Shown piece by piece: positions 18,569 to 27,851 of a stretch of 64,000 nucleotides of DNA. Positions within the stretch are counted from its first letter, which is position 1. Each line of letters begins with the position of its first letter. Made by a program: the position numbers and the translations under genes. The notes below the pieces were generated by a model, which was given only the letters and a program-made list of their open reading frames with translations, searched no databases and was not told the DNA's origin. Source of the DNA: Devosia litorisediminis (GTDB lineage Bacteria > Pseudomonadota > Alphaproteobacteria > Rhizobiales > Devosiaceae); NCBI RefSeq assembly GCF_018334155.1, contig NZ_JAGXTP010000001.1, forward strand, positions 2,170,001 through 2,234,000, in the 5' to 3' direction.

Positions 18569-19782
18569 TTGGCGCGTTGAGCCGATGCGCGGGCGCGCTT
18601 GAGCGTTTCGGCATATTCAGGATTGAAGCGCACTTCAGCCATCTTGATGCCGGCATCGAGCCGGGCCGAAATGATCGGATCGGCAGGGTTTTGCCGGATC
18701 AGGTCGAGATTGCGCTGCAGCTGCATTTCGAGTGCCTCACCCGACTGGCTCCATGCCTGATCAAACACCGCGTTCAGCGCCATGGAGGCGCGGCATTCGC
18801 GGACAGTGGCCAGCAGATAGATGCCGTTGATCGCCGCCAGCAGCCGGTCATTGTCGAGCCGATCGGTGCTGGCGTCACGGCCCCGGCGCAGCGCCTGATT
18901 GAGGTCGGGCACGACATCGCGCAGGCGCGGTTCGATACGATCGGAAACCTGCTTGGTCAGCGATGACAGAATGGCCGCCCATGTGCTGCCGCGCTCAAAT
19001 TCGATATAGCCGGTCAGGGCCCGCACCAGCCGGTGGAAGCGATCCAGGCCACGGCAGATCAGGTCGATATCGGCAAATGGCCCGCTGGGCTGCAGCAGAT
19101 AGATCTGGTTCTGCGCATGGGCCAGCATGGCGTCGACAACCGGCGCAAAGCCGCTGCGGGCCACCGAGGCTTCAGTCGCATTGCCGGACAGCTTGATGAC
19201 GGTGGTGACCAGACGGGTCGGATTGACGATCTGGCGCATGGCGGCATGAAACAGCAATGCTGCCAGCGGCGGATCGCGCAGCGGCATGGATTGCAATGCC
19301 ACGCCGAGCGCAGAATCTTCGCCGATATTGTTGATGGCCTTGCCGAAGGCCGTGGCCTTGGCCAGCAGCGGGCGGGCACGCAGCGCCGACAGGATTTGCG
19401 GCAGGGCATCGCGGGCCTCGTCGCTGCCCAGCATGGTGCGCAGGCGGCGGGCGGTTTCGGGGTCCGCATCGGCCTTTTCCAGGGCCTCCTTCATGCGGGC
19501 CATGATCTTGGGGAGTTGTGGCTCGAGCACTGCCGAGGTCAGGCTGCCATCAGCAATTTCATCGGGTGAAATGAAATCGGAACAGATGTCGCGGCAGACC
19601 CAGGTCCAGCCGGCCACAACGCTGCTGCGGCGAATCGATCCCGGGAACGTAAAGGTCGCGGGATCTTCAACGATCACCACATCGAGTAGCCCCGCAAAAG
19701 GCCGCACTGCCGGGCGTCCGGCGCGATTGGTCGGACGGGCGGCAGCGGCTGACGGTTCGGATCGGTTGGCAGCTTGGGACAT
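18565..19782 (-). CDS. Hypothetical protein, unrecognised
   Basis: Protein of 405 residues with no signal peptide, no clear transmembrane segment and no motif I recognise. The N-terminal 25 residues are rich in Ala, Arg and Pro and look disordered. The remainder is predicted helical by composition, with paired cysteines near residue 63 (WVCRDIC) and repeated Leu/Ala heptads. Start at 19782 is the first ATG. Base composition matches the neighbours, and the gene is complete and long with ordinary codon use, so it is very probably real. It converges on the flavoprotein operon, sharing four bases at the stops. Confidence 0.8.
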   Translation of the reverse strand: MSQAANRSEPSAAAARPTNRAGRPAVRPFAGLLDVVIVEDPATFTFPGSIRRSSVVAGWTWVCRDICSDFISPDEIADGSLTSAVLEPQLPKIMARMKEALEKADADPETARRLRTMLGSDEARDALPQILSALRARPLLAKATAFGKAINNIGEDSALGVALQSMPLRDPPLAALLFHAAMRQIVNPTRLVTTVIKLSGNATEASVARSGFAPVVDAMLAHAQNQIYLLQPSGPFADIDLICRGLDRFHRLVRALTGYIEFERGSTWAAILSSLTKQVSDRIEPRLRDVVPDLNQALRRGRDASTDRLDNDRLLAAINGIYLLATVRECRASMALNAVFDQAWSQSGEALEMQLQRNLDLIRQNPADPIISARLDAGIKMAEVRFNPEYAETLKRARASAQRAN

Positions 19783-19869
19783 ATAAGCAGTCGGTCTGAG
19801 GATAGGTATTGACCTAAGCCTATAGCCCGTTCGTAAATTTTCCCTATCGCCCCAGTGGAAAGACCGCTG

Positions 19870-20349
19870 TTAGGCGGCAGCTTTCTCCACTGTCCAATTG
19901 CCGTTCTGCTCGCGGCAGGCGGTACCCTTTTTCACGAATTCCTGGCCACCGATTTTGACGGTGTGGGTGAAATCGCGGCAATCAAGATTGTTGACGCGGA
20001 CATAGGGGCCAACGGCCACCGAGCCGGTCGTGCCTTTGTCGCCGGTCCAGGCGCGCGGCGCACCGGGACGGCCGAACTGCAGGGCATAGAACTGGGCGGT
20101 GTTGGCGGCAGCGGAATCCTTGGCCGACATCTGTGCCAGGGCGGCCGTATCGACAAAGCCATTGGAAACGCTTGTGGTCAGCAGCGCCTGCTGGGTGGTC
20201 TGCGCGGGGCTGGCCACCAATGGGGCCGAATAGACGGGCGTGATCGGCGCAGCTACCGGCGCCTGAGCCACCTGATTGGATCCCGTGCTGGCGCAAGCAG
20301 CCAGAGTCAGGGCGAGCAGCGGGGTGGCAATGATGGCGAAGCGGGTCAT
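19870..20349 (-). CDS. Surface lipoprotein (RT0821/Lpp0805-like C-terminus)
   Basis: Exported protein of 159 residues. A signal peptide ends in the lipobox LTLAAC near residue 17, so the mature protein should be acylated at that cysteine. A low-complexity linker rich in Ala, Pro and Gln follows. The last 50 residues (VNNLDCRDFTHTVKIGG ... GTACREQNGNW) match what I recall of the C-terminal domain in the RT0821/Lpp0805 surface-protein family, with two cysteines that could form a disulphide. I chose the ATG at 20349 because the signal peptide begins there; the open frame upstream has no signal-like content. Confidence 0.8.
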   Translation of the reverse strand: MTRFAIIATPLLALTLAACASTGSNQVAQAPVAAPITPVYSAPLVASPAQTTQQALLTTSVSNGFVDTAALAQMSAKDSAAANTAQFYALQFGRPGAPRAWTGDKGTTGSVAVGPYVRVNNLDCRDFTHTVKIGGQEFVKKGTACREQNGNWTVEKAAA

Positions 20350-20407
20350 GTTTCTCGGTCTCTGCGTGGTTGGTAGGGTCTTGTGGTTCCAATGCGGCGA
20401 AAGTGCG

Positions 20408-21781
20408 TCAGGTTGCAGGTCGCGTGACACCGCTCTGGCGGGCTGTCGGCAGGCGCAACTCGACCAACAGGCCACCCAAAACCGAGCGTTTCAGGGCCAG
20501 ATCGCCGCCATATACATCCACCAGTTCCTTGACGATATCGAGCCCCAAGCCGCTGCCAGGTGTTTTCTCGTCGAGCCTGACACCGCGACGCAACACTTTC
20601 TGGGCGTCCTCCGCGCTCAGGCCTGGGCCATTGTCATCAATGGCGAGCAACAGGACCGTGCCCGCACTGCCCTGCTCGGCGCTGAGTCGGACCTCCACCT
20701 GTCCCCCGGACCATTTGCAGGCATTGTCGAGCAGATTGCCGGCGATCTCCTCGAGATCGGCCTCGTCTCCCCGGAACCAGGGCAGCGCGGGCTCGTGTGG
20801 ATGCAGGGTGATGGCGATATCGGGATGGATCTTGGCCATGACGCGCGACAGACGCGCCATGATCTTGGCGGCATCGGCCTTTTTGCCCACTACTGAGGTA
20901 CGCGCGGCCAGACGCGCCCGCTCGAGATAGGTCGTGACCATGGTGCTCATCTTGTCGCTTTCGGCCAGCACGACATCGGCCAGAGCGCCCTTACTGGTGC
21001 CCGCCTCGTTGCGCAGCACGGCAATGGGCGTCTTCAGGCCATGGGCGAGATTGCCAACCTGATTGCGCGCGCGCTCGATGATCTGGGTGTTGGAGCGCAG
21101 CAATTCGTTGACCTCTTCGGCCAGCGGCGCGATTTCGCGTGGATAGGTGCCGGTTACCGCCGCGCTTTCGCCGGCGCGCACGCTTTCAATAGCCGCGCTC
21201 AACCGGTCCACGGGGCGCATGGCAAAGCGGGCAACGATAAAGCTCATCATGGCCAGCATGACCCCGACCGCGCCCAGCACGATAAAGGCCTGACCGCGGA
21301 AATTGCCAACCAGTTCAAGGATTTCGCTCAGATTACCGGTGACGATGATTTCATAGGTATCGGGCCCGATCGTCACCGTGCGCTCGACCACCCGCATGCT
21401 TGTGCCAAAGCTGTCATCCATGATCGCGGTTTGGCGCCCCGAGGCACTCACCGGACCGGGAATATCGGGTGTGTCGATGCCCACCACCGAGCGCGAAAGA
21501 TTATAGAGCGTGCCGTCGGCATCGCGAATGGCCCAGTACCAGCCCGAGCGCGGCCGGCCAAAACGCGGATCGGCCAGAGCTATGTCCTGGCTTTGCGGGT
21601 CACCGGTCTCCAGCAAAGATCCGGCCAGGCTTTCAACATGGAAATCCAGCGTATCCGAGAGCGCTGTATCGAGCGCGCGGGAATAGAGGTCGGTCAGCAA
21701 AAAGCCGGTGGCGACCAGCGCCACAACGAGCCAGCCCGCCGACAGCCAGAACAATGATGCGGCGATCGAGCCTTTGCGCAT
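20408..21781 (-). CDS. Sensor histidine kinase, PhoQ-like
   Basis: Membrane kinase of 457 residues paired with the regulator at 21792. It has a first transmembrane helix at about 10-32 (LFWLSAGWLVVALVATGFLL), a periplasmic domain of about 120 residues, a second helix (IVLGAVGVMLAMMSFIVARFAM), HAMP, the HisKA box VGNLAHGLKTPIAVLRN, and the ATPase motifs NLLDNACKWS, DDNGPGL and GSGLGLDIV. I prefer the ATG at 21781 (MRKGSIAASLF), ten bases after the regulator stop; the earlier in-frame start would overlap the regulator. The family often senses divalent cations or envelope damage, but the ligand here is unknown. Confidence 0.92.
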   Translation of the reverse strand: MRKGSIAASLFWLSAGWLVVALVATGFLLTDLYSRALDTALSDTLDFHVESLAGSLLETGDPQSQDIALADPRFGRPRSGWYWAIRDADGTLYNLSRSVVGIDTPDIPGPVSASGRQTAIMDDSFGTSMRVVERTVTIGPDTYEIIVTGNLSEILELVGNFRGQAFIVLGAVGVMLAMMSFIVARFAMRPVDRLSAAIESVRAGESAAVTGTYPREIAPLAEEVNELLRSNTQIIERARNQVGNLAHGLKTPIAVLRNEAGTSKGALADVVLAESDKMSTMVTTYLERARLAARTSVVGKKADAAKIMARLSRVMAKIHPDIAITLHPHEPALPWFRGDEADLEEIAGNLLDNACKWSGGQVEVRLSAEQGSAGTVLLLAIDDNGPGLSAEDAQKVLRRGVRLDEKTPGSGLGLDIVKELVDVYGGDLALKRSVLGGLLVELRLPTARQSGVTRPAT

Positions 21782-21791
21782 GGCCTCCAGC

Positions 21792-22451
21792 TCAGTCTTC
21801 GGCGATCTGGTAACCCAGACCACGCACGGTCTGAATGCAGTCCTCGGGCAGTTTTTTGCGCAGGCGCCCGACGAACACCTCGATGGTGTTGCTGTCGCGG
21901 TCAAAATCCTGATCGTAGAGATGTTCGGTCAGCTCGGTGCGCGAGATCACCTTGCCCTTGTGGTGCATGAGGTAGCTGAGCAGGCGCAGTTCATGGCTGG
22001 TCAGCTTGATCGACTGGCCATCAACCGTCACCTTGCCCGAGCGCACATCAAGGCGCACCGTACCCGAGACAATCTCGTTGGAAGCCAGTCCGGCCGCGCG
22101 GCGCACCAGAGCCCGCAGACGCGCCAGTACTTCTTCCATATGAAACGGCTTGGCGACATAGTCATCAGCGCCGGCGTCGATGCCCTGCACCTTGTCGCTC
22201 CAGCGATCGCGGGCGGTCAGCAGCAGCACGGGGGTTGTCTTGCCATCGCGGCGCCAGTTTTCCAGCACCGACAAACCGTCCATCTGGGGCAGGCCGATAT
22301 CAAGGACGATGGCGTCATAGGGCTCGGTATCACCAAGAAAGTGCCCCTCTTCGCCATCAAAGGCGACATCGACAGCATAGCCGCCTTCGGTCAGGGCGTC
22401 CTTGAGCTGCCGATTGAGATTGACGTCGTCTTCGACAACGAGAATGCGCAT
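21792..22451 (-). CDS. OmpR-family response regulator, PhoP-like
   Basis: Regulator of 219 residues. The receiver has an acidic pocket at Glu7/Asp8/Asp9 and phospho-acceptor Asp51 in AIVLDIGLPQMDG. The DNA-binding winged helix includes KLTSHELRLLSYLMHHKG and ends with TVRGLGYQIAED. It is transcribed ahead of its kinase, after a small secreted protein 29 bases upstream. The three genes look like one operon. Confidence 0.95.
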   Translation of the reverse strand: MRILVVEDDVNLNRQLKDALTEGGYAVDVAFDGEEGHFLGDTEPYDAIVLDIGLPQMDGLSVLENWRRDGKTTPVLLLTARDRWSDKVQGIDAGADDYVAKPFHMEEVLARLRALVRRAAGLASNEIVSGTVRLDVRSGKVTVDGQSIKLTSHELRLLSYLMHHKGKVISRTELTEHLYDQDFDRDSNTIEVFVGRLRKKLPEDCIQTVRGLGYQIAED

Positions 22452-22480
22452 TGTCTGGCCCCCAGATGCAGTCGGAATGT

Positions 22481-22774
22481 CTATTGCGCGTCCAGAACCA
22501 GGTTCTGTGCTTCGCCGGTCGCGGTCAGCAGACCAATAACATAGACCAGACCGCCTCCCTCGTCACATACCGCAACATTGAGGATTTCCGCGCTGCCGTC
22601 GATACCGGCACCGGCCAGCACGGCGGCCAGCGACATGATCTGGCCAGACGATACCGCCTCCTGGATCTGTCGATTATCAAGGCACGATTGCGCGCCGGCC
22701 GAGCCCATACCGGCCAGACCAAGCGCCAGAGCAATGGCCAGGGGGGCAAGGCGTTTTGAGAGCAGTGTTTTCAT
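22481..22774 (-). CDS. Small exported protein, first gene of a two-component operon
   Basis: Protein of 97 residues with a clear signal peptide (RLAPLAIALALGLAGMGSAGAQS). The mature part of about 68 residues has two cysteines and the segments SGQIMSLAAVLA and GGGLVYVIGLL. That pattern resembles small PepSY-like proteins which often accompany PhoPQ-type systems, but the match is by eye only. It may be a periplasmic modulator of the adjacent kinase (inference). Confidence 0.75.
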   Translation of the reverse strand: MKTLLSKRLAPLAIALALGLAGMGSAGAQSCLDNRQIQEAVSSGQIMSLAAVLAGAGIDGSAEILNVAVCDEGGGLVYVIGLLTATGEAQNLVLDAQ

Positions 22775-22907
22775 GAGGCCAATCTATGGCGGGCAAGCTG
22801 AATGGGACATGAATGGGGCAAGCGGCGCCAGAGGGTCAAGATTTTCATGGCCCGAGACGCCCAATCGCTCTGTCATATCAGCACGCAACAGCCCGCCCGC
22901 AAGGCTT

Positions 22908-23663
22908 TCAGGCCTGCGCAATATCGCCCTTGAGCCCCTTGCGCAGGAAGATCACTGCCAGCGCCTCCATGATCAGATGGCCCGCTGAGCCGCCATCTAG
23001 CGTTGGCAGGTCAATGCCGAGTACCTGCGCCAGCCCGGCCAGCAGCATCAGGGCGGCCGTGATGTAGGTCTTGTAGCCGTTCAGGATATCCATGGTCTGT
23101 CTCCGTTTGGTGATGGATGGGGCGGCACCGGCAGCGTCCAGCGCTGCCTGCCGAATGGCCGTGACGCGGGCCGACCAGCCCTTGCCGAAGGTGGCGAAAC
23201 TGGCAAGGCGCGTGAGAAAGGACATGCGACGATCGCACAGCGCATTGATCAGGGTGGCAGCCCCTTCAAGCGCTATACGGGTTTTGAGCGCGCCCAGGGT
23301 CAGCGGCCCGATTGCGCCGTCGACCAGCACGCCCAGGTCCCCCTGCAGCGTCCGGATAGCCCGGTCGGGACCGGAATTGACGGCAAAATCAAACAGCGCC
23401 AGGTCAAGACCGGGTGGCATCTGATCGGCATTGACCCGGCTCCAGTAGCCCGCCCGGTAGATACGCGCGGCTTCAGCGCGTCCCAGCCCCTGCACATCAG
23501 CCTTGGGTAGCGCCCACCAGGGCGAAACATTGCGCCAGCGGGCCAGCGTCTTGCGGGTAATGCCCAGATTGGTGGCGCCGCCCGGATCGCGCGGATGATC
23601 GGCATAGCCGCCCTCGTGCTGCAGCACGGCGTTCAGGCAAATTTCAAATCGGGTTTCACTCAT
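22908..23663 (-). CDS. GTA-linked GH108 endolysin with fused holin-like tail
   Basis: Protein of 251 residues at the 3' end of the GTA cluster; its start overlaps the gp15-like stop by eight bases. Residues 5-90 match glycoside hydrolase family 108 muramidases, with catalytic Glu17 in LQHEGGYADHPRDPGGATN. Residues about 110-165 look like the paired peptidoglycan-binding domain (FDFAVNSGPDRAIRTLQ). The last 61 residues contain two hydrophobic segments (ITAALMLLAGLAQVLG and IMEALAVIFL) like a small holin. An internal ATG at 23093 with GGAG seven bases upstream could start the holin part alone. In R. capsulatus the GTA lysis genes are encoded away from the structural cluster, so this linkage is notable. 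Confidence 0.88.
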   Translation of the reverse strand: MSETRFEICLNAVLQHEGGYADHPRDPGGATNLGITRKTLARWRNVSPWWALPKADVQGLGRAEAARIYRAGYWSRVNADQMPPGLDLALFDFAVNSGPDRAIRTLQGDLGVLVDGAIGPLTLGALKTRIALEGAATLINALCDRRMSFLTRLASFATFGKGWSARVTAIRQAALDAAGAAPSITKRRQTMDILNGYKTYITAALMLLAGLAQVLGIDLPTLDGGSAGHLIMEALAVIFLRKGLKGDIAQA

Positions 23664-26600
23664 TGAACTCTCCCACTGCAGCGTGGCCCGCGCCCAGAAC
23701 CGGGCTTAGCTGGGCGATGGTGAAGCTGAAACTGGTTGCAGGCGCGCCGAAATCGGCGGTTTGATCAGCGCTCGCATAGGTCGCTGCAGCGTTTTCGGCT
23801 TCGATGACGCGTTTGAGTGTGGGTCCATCAAGAATGGTCACCCGATAGGCTTCAGGCGCATGCTCCAGCGTGGTTTGCGCCACGCCCCAGCCATCGGCAT
23901 CGGCCCGGCTGCGCCGCACCCAGGTCAACGTGATATCGCCACTGTCCCCGCGGATTGCACGCAGATGGACCGGCGGCAGCGGCAGGGCGGGGTCGGCGTC
24001 AACCACCACTGTTTCTTCAATACCCACCAGATCGCTACTGCCGGCATAGATACGGAAACTGCGCGTTTCACCGAGCCAGCCCGGTTCAACCGGCAAGCTG
24101 GCCGCTCGACTGTCGAGCACCACGACACGCTGACCGATTGCCGCAGAACCCATTCCGGGATCGCTTCCCTGCAGCCCGCGCAGCAGCTTGGCCAACCGAT
24201 AGCGCCCCGGCGCGATCAGGCTGGCCTCGGCGAAACCGATAACCTCCCAACTGCCCGCGTCGCTCTGCACCGCAATGCGGTTGCTGCCGGCCAGTACGGC
24301 CAGCGGCTCGGCAGCCGCCAGATGGCCAGCATGGAGCAATACCTCGAGGCTGTGCCCATTGTCCCAGAGGGATCTTGGCCCCGGCTCCAGCGCCGTCGCC
24401 AAGGTGCCCAGATAACCGCGCCGATCCAGATTGAGCACGGATGCACCGGTGGTTTCGTCCACCAGTTGCAGTGTGCCCGGCCAGGGACTGGCATAGCCCG
24501 CCAAGAGCAGTCGCGAGCGGCCGGGATTGTCCGGCAAGGGTGGCAGATGGGCCAGCGTCACCAGTGGCACCGCCCGCACAGCGGTGCCACTGCCACCGCG
24601 CACGGGCTGGTCAGCTCCCACCGCCTGTGCCGTTTTCGTCACCAGCGTGTGCGCCGTCACCCGTCGCATCAGACCATCGCGGATTTCAGCGATCTCGAAC
24701 GGTCCTTCGGCGAGCCCGTCAATCTCCACCAGATCACCCGGCTCGAGCGCCAGTTGATGCTGTGACAGGGCAAACTCCAACGTCTCGCGACGCGCGGCCT
24801 GCCCATCAAGCAGGCGTTCGGCCGATAGCCGCGCTGCTGCGCCATCGAGCACAAAGCCCACTGCCTGCGTTGTCAAAGGCCCGTCGTCCTGCGCCACAGC
24901 CGTCACCGTGCCGGTCAGATAATCGCGCTCGCGATCAACAAAACTCAGCGCCAGCCGCCCCGGCAGCTCCGCCGGATCCCCTCTTCTGCGCAGGAGATTA
25001 GCTGCTTCTCCATGCGCCAGTTCGTCTGGCGCCAACAGCGCAGCCGAACCATGCGCGGCATTGCCCAGATGCAGTCCGGTCGGACGATTGACCAGCCCCT
25101 GCCCCGCCACCGCGATCAGCGGCTCCAGCGCGTCGCGCGCCGTGGTCACACGCGTCAGTGCGTAGCCGCTGACAAAGGGCAAAGCTGGTTGCGCCTGCAG
25201 TTCGACGCCATGCGCGGTTGCGATAGCGCTGGCCAGTTCATCACTGGACAGCCCCCCCAGCCGCCCGGTCAGCCAATGGCCGTTGCGATGGTTCACGCCA
25301 TCGGACCAGACTGCACTGAGCGCCGGAAAGGCCGGATATGGCCGGGCGTCCCAGCTCCAGTGATAGATCCGGTCGGTATCGAGCATGCCGGGTGGATTGT
25401 TGCCGCCATCGCGCCAATGCGCCTGATGCGCGCGCAGAACCTGACGCTGGATCAACGGGTCCGGCAGACCGCTGGAAAGGTACGGACGCCCGCTTTCCGC
25501 GCTCTTGTCGTCGCCGAAAATATTGGGCTGGTTGGCGCCCTTGTCGACGGCGCCGCAGCCCAGTTCCGTTAGCCAGATTGGCTTTGCGCCCGGCACCCAG
25601 GCGGTTGGCGTGCCGCTGCGTACCCCATTGGGACGATCATGGTGCGGCTGGCTCCACCAGTTCGCGATATCCTTGAAACGCCAGACCCAGGGCTCCCCAT
25701 AGGCACCATCGCTGATCGGCGTACGGATCTGGCTGAGCCGGTCAGCAGTGCTGGCATAGAACCAGTCATAGCCCTCGCCACCGGCGATATTGCCCTGCAG
25801 ATAGGCCAGATCGTGCCCGGTATCGGACGAGCTCGCGTCGGCATGGCCGGTGCCGTCGCGCCAATCGGCCAGCGGCATGTAGTTGTCGATCCCTACCGCA
25901 TCGATATTGGCCGAGGCCCAGAGCGGGTCGAGATGGAAGAACTTTTCGCCGTCAGGCTGGTAGCCCGCATATTCGCTCCAGTCGGCGGCGTAGGTCAGCT
26001 TGGTGTCCGGCCCGACAATGGCGCGCACGTCGCTGGCCAAACTCACCAGCGCATCGACAAAGGGAAAGCTGTTTCCAGCCCCGCGTACCGTGCTGATGCC
26101 CACCATTTCCGAGCCGATAATCAGGGCGTCGACGCCGCCGGCAGCCACCGCCAGTCCGGCATAATGCAGTGCCATCAGCCGGTGGGCCGCAGCAAAGCTT
26201 GCCACTTGCGCGCTCGCAGCCGCACTCTGGTCGGGCGAGCCGGGCTGGCCCGGCGCCGGGTCACAGGTGATGCGCCCGCGCCAGGGATAGCTTGGCTGCG
26301 CTGCGCCACCATAGGGATTGGGCAGCATATTGTCCGTCGGGACATCCATCATGATGAGCGGATAGAGCGTCACCGACAGGCCACGCGCCTTGAGATCGGC
26401 AATCGCGGCCAGCACCGCGCTGTCCGAGGGCGTGCCCCCATAGGCCGCGCTGCCATTGTGGCTGGATACCACCGGCACATCGCCGCGTGCCAATCCCGCC
26501 ACCGACCAGTCCGTATCGAGCATGGGCCGGTGCGCCGCCTCGACGCGCGGGCCGATGCTGCACTGGCCGCAGCGTAGATCATCGCCGAACCAGGCGACCA

Positions 26601-27387
26601 CCAGCGCGACGTGCTGCAGGTTCGGACAAAGCGCTGTCAGCTCGTCGATCGACCAGCTCCAGTCGCTGACATGGGGGAAGACGTGGGTATTCTCCCCCAC
26701 CGTTTCGCCCGGCCCGGCCAGTCGCACGCGCGGCGTCGGATCATAGCCGAACTCTGTCGCGCCGGGGATCACCGTTACCGCCCGAATATTGGCTTCGAGG
26801 TCGCCCACGACCCGGCAGAGCTCGACCGAGAGCTGGGGAATGCGATTGCCGAAACGGTTGAGCGGGAGTTGCTCGACCACCAGATAGCAAAGCCCGCGAT
26901 AGGCGGGCGCGGTGCCTTGGGTCGCTTCAATCAACCCGTCAGGCAATTGATCCTCAGTGCCCCGATAAAACCGCAGCGTCAGACCCTCGGGGTCAAGCAA
27001 TTGCCCGTCAGCCCAGATACGGCCGAGCCGATGCACTTCGCCCTCGCAGAAGGCCACGGCAAAGCTGGCGCCGACCGCGTCCTGGGTCTGATCGCCGCCA
27101 AAGCCTTTGGCCCCGGCATTTTCACCACCCAGCAGTTCCAGCTCGCGGGCCCAGATAATATTGCCTGCGAGCCGGCTCCAGCCAAACAGACGCGGCACCG
27201 CCCCGCCTTCGCTGGACCCCTGCAGCCGAATGTCGACGCCGCCCGTCTCGGGCTTTTCACCAAACAGCGCATTGTCGAGCGCACTGCCAGCCAACGCGCC
27301 CAGCGCCCGGCCGATGGTGGCACCAATGGGCCCGCCAACCAGCCCGCCGACAGCCTGTCCAGCCAGCGAAAGCGCGAGAGTGGCCAT
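23656..27387 (-). CDS. GTA host-specificity megaprotein (RcGTA gp15-like, TIM-barrel tail protein)
   Basis: Largest gene of the GTA cluster, 1243 residues, close to the family length of about 1300. It forms the tail tip and central fibre that contacts the recipient cell. The N-terminus has glycine-rich membrane-active repeats (GQAVGGLVGGPIGATIGRALGAL). The middle (about 430-720) is the GTA TIM-barrel-like domain, recognisable from VDALIIGSEMVGI, FFHLDPLWASANIDAVGIDN and KPIWLTELGCGAVDKGANQPN. The C-terminal part (about 780-1240) matches the rcc01698-like phage-tail region. It is complete without frameshift. Confidence 0.93.
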   Translation of the reverse strand: MATLALSLAGQAVGGLVGGPIGATIGRALGALAGSALDNALFGEKPETGGVDIRLQGSSEGGAVPRLFGWSRLAGNIIWARELELLGGENAGAKGFGGDQTQDAVGASFAVAFCEGEVHRLGRIWADGQLLDPEGLTLRFYRGTEDQLPDGLIEATQGTAPAYRGLCYLVVEQLPLNRFGNRIPQLSVELCRVVGDLEANIRAVTVIPGATEFGYDPTPRVRLAGPGETVGENTHVFPHVSDWSWSIDELTALCPNLQHVALVVAWFGDDLRCGQCSIGPRVEAAHRPMLDTDWSVAGLARGDVPVVSSHNGSAAYGGTPSDSAVLAAIADLKARGLSVTLYPLIMMDVPTDNMLPNPYGGAAQPSYPWRGRITCDPAPGQPGSPDQSAAASAQVASFAAAHRLMALHYAGLAVAAGGVDALIIGSEMVGISTVRGAGNSFPFVDALVSLASDVRAIVGPDTKLTYAADWSEYAGYQPDGEKFFHLDPLWASANIDAVGIDNYMPLADWRDGTGHADASSSDTGHDLAYLQGNIAGGEGYDWFYASTADRLSQIRTPISDGAYGEPWVWRFKDIANWWSQPHHDRPNGVRSGTPTAWVPGAKPIWLTELGCGAVDKGANQPNIFGDDKSAESGRPYLSSGLPDPLIQRQVLRAHQAHWRDGGNNPPGMLDTDRIYHWSWDARPYPAFPALSAVWSDGVNHRNGHWLTGRLGGLSSDELASAIATAHGVELQAQPALPFVSGYALTRVTTARDALEPLIAVAGQGLVNRPTGLHLGNAAHGSAALLAPDELAHGEAANLLRRRGDPAELPGRLALSFVDRERDYLTGTVTAVAQDDGPLTTQAVGFVLDGAAARLSAERLLDGQAARRETLEFALSQHQLALEPGDLVEIDGLAEGPFEIAEIRDGLMRRVTAHTLVTKTAQAVGADQPVRGGSGTAVRAVPLVTLAHLPPLPDNPGRSRLLLAGYASPWPGTLQLVDETTGASVLNLDRRGYLGTLATALEPGPRSLWDNGHSLEVLLHAGHLAAAEPLAVLAGSNRIAVQSDAGSWEVIGFAEASLIAPGRYRLAKLLRGLQGSDPGMGSAAIGQRVVVLDSRAASLPVEPGWLGETRSFRIYAGSSDLVGIEETVVVDADPALPLPPVHLRAIRGDSGDITLTWVRRSRADADGWGVAQTTLEHAPEAYRVTILDGPTLKRVIEAENAAATYASADQTADFGAPATSFSFTIAQLSPVLGAGHAAVGEFNE

Positions 27388-27419
27388 GAGATATTCCTGT
27401 GATTGAGGATAAAGGCTGC

Positions 27420-27851
27420 CTAGTCCTCAGCAAGGCACCCCGGAAACCGGAACCGCCCCGCGACCCGGCGCGCCCAGGCTTCGGTCAGGTTGGCCTCAAC
27501 AACGCCGAGCCGCTCCTGCGCGTGGATAAACCGCGTTGGCGAAATCAGGATGCCGCAATGCTTGGGTTCGTGCCCGGCCAGCCTGAACAGCACCACCTGC
27601 CCGGTTCCCAGCGTGCCATGCTCGACCAGCAGCAGCGCTTCAGCTGCCACCCGCAGGGCCCCGGCATTCAGCGGATCGCGCAGATCGGCGCGATAGGGCG
27701 GCACCGCCATGGGTTCGCTGCCATACAGCGCCCGCCACACACCGCGCAGCAGGCCCAGGCAATCGCACCCTGCCCCAATTGTCGCCGCCTGATGCCGATA
27801 GGGCGTGCCCAGAAAGGCGCGCGCTGCCGTGACCACCGCATCGGGGTTCAC
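27420..27851 (-). CDS. GTA NlpC/P60 peptidoglycan peptidase (RcGTA gp14-like)
   Basis: Cysteine peptidase of 143 residues carried in the tail baseplate, where in RcGTA it opens the recipient wall during DNA entry. The NlpC/P60 motif GCDCLGLL contains the nucleophile Cys31, and His98 in GHEPKHCGI is the likely catalytic base. I chose the GTG at 27851 because it overlaps the stop of the preceding gene by four bases (GTGA), as with other junctions here. The upstream in-frame stretch lies inside that gene. Confidence 0.92.
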   Translation of the reverse strand: MNPDAVVTAARAFLGTPYRHQAATIGAGCDCLGLLRGVWRALYGSEPMAVPPYRADLRDPLNAGALRVAAEALLLVEHGTLGTGQVVLFRLAGHEPKHCGILISPTRFIHAQERLGVVEANLTEAWARRVAGRFRFPGCLAED

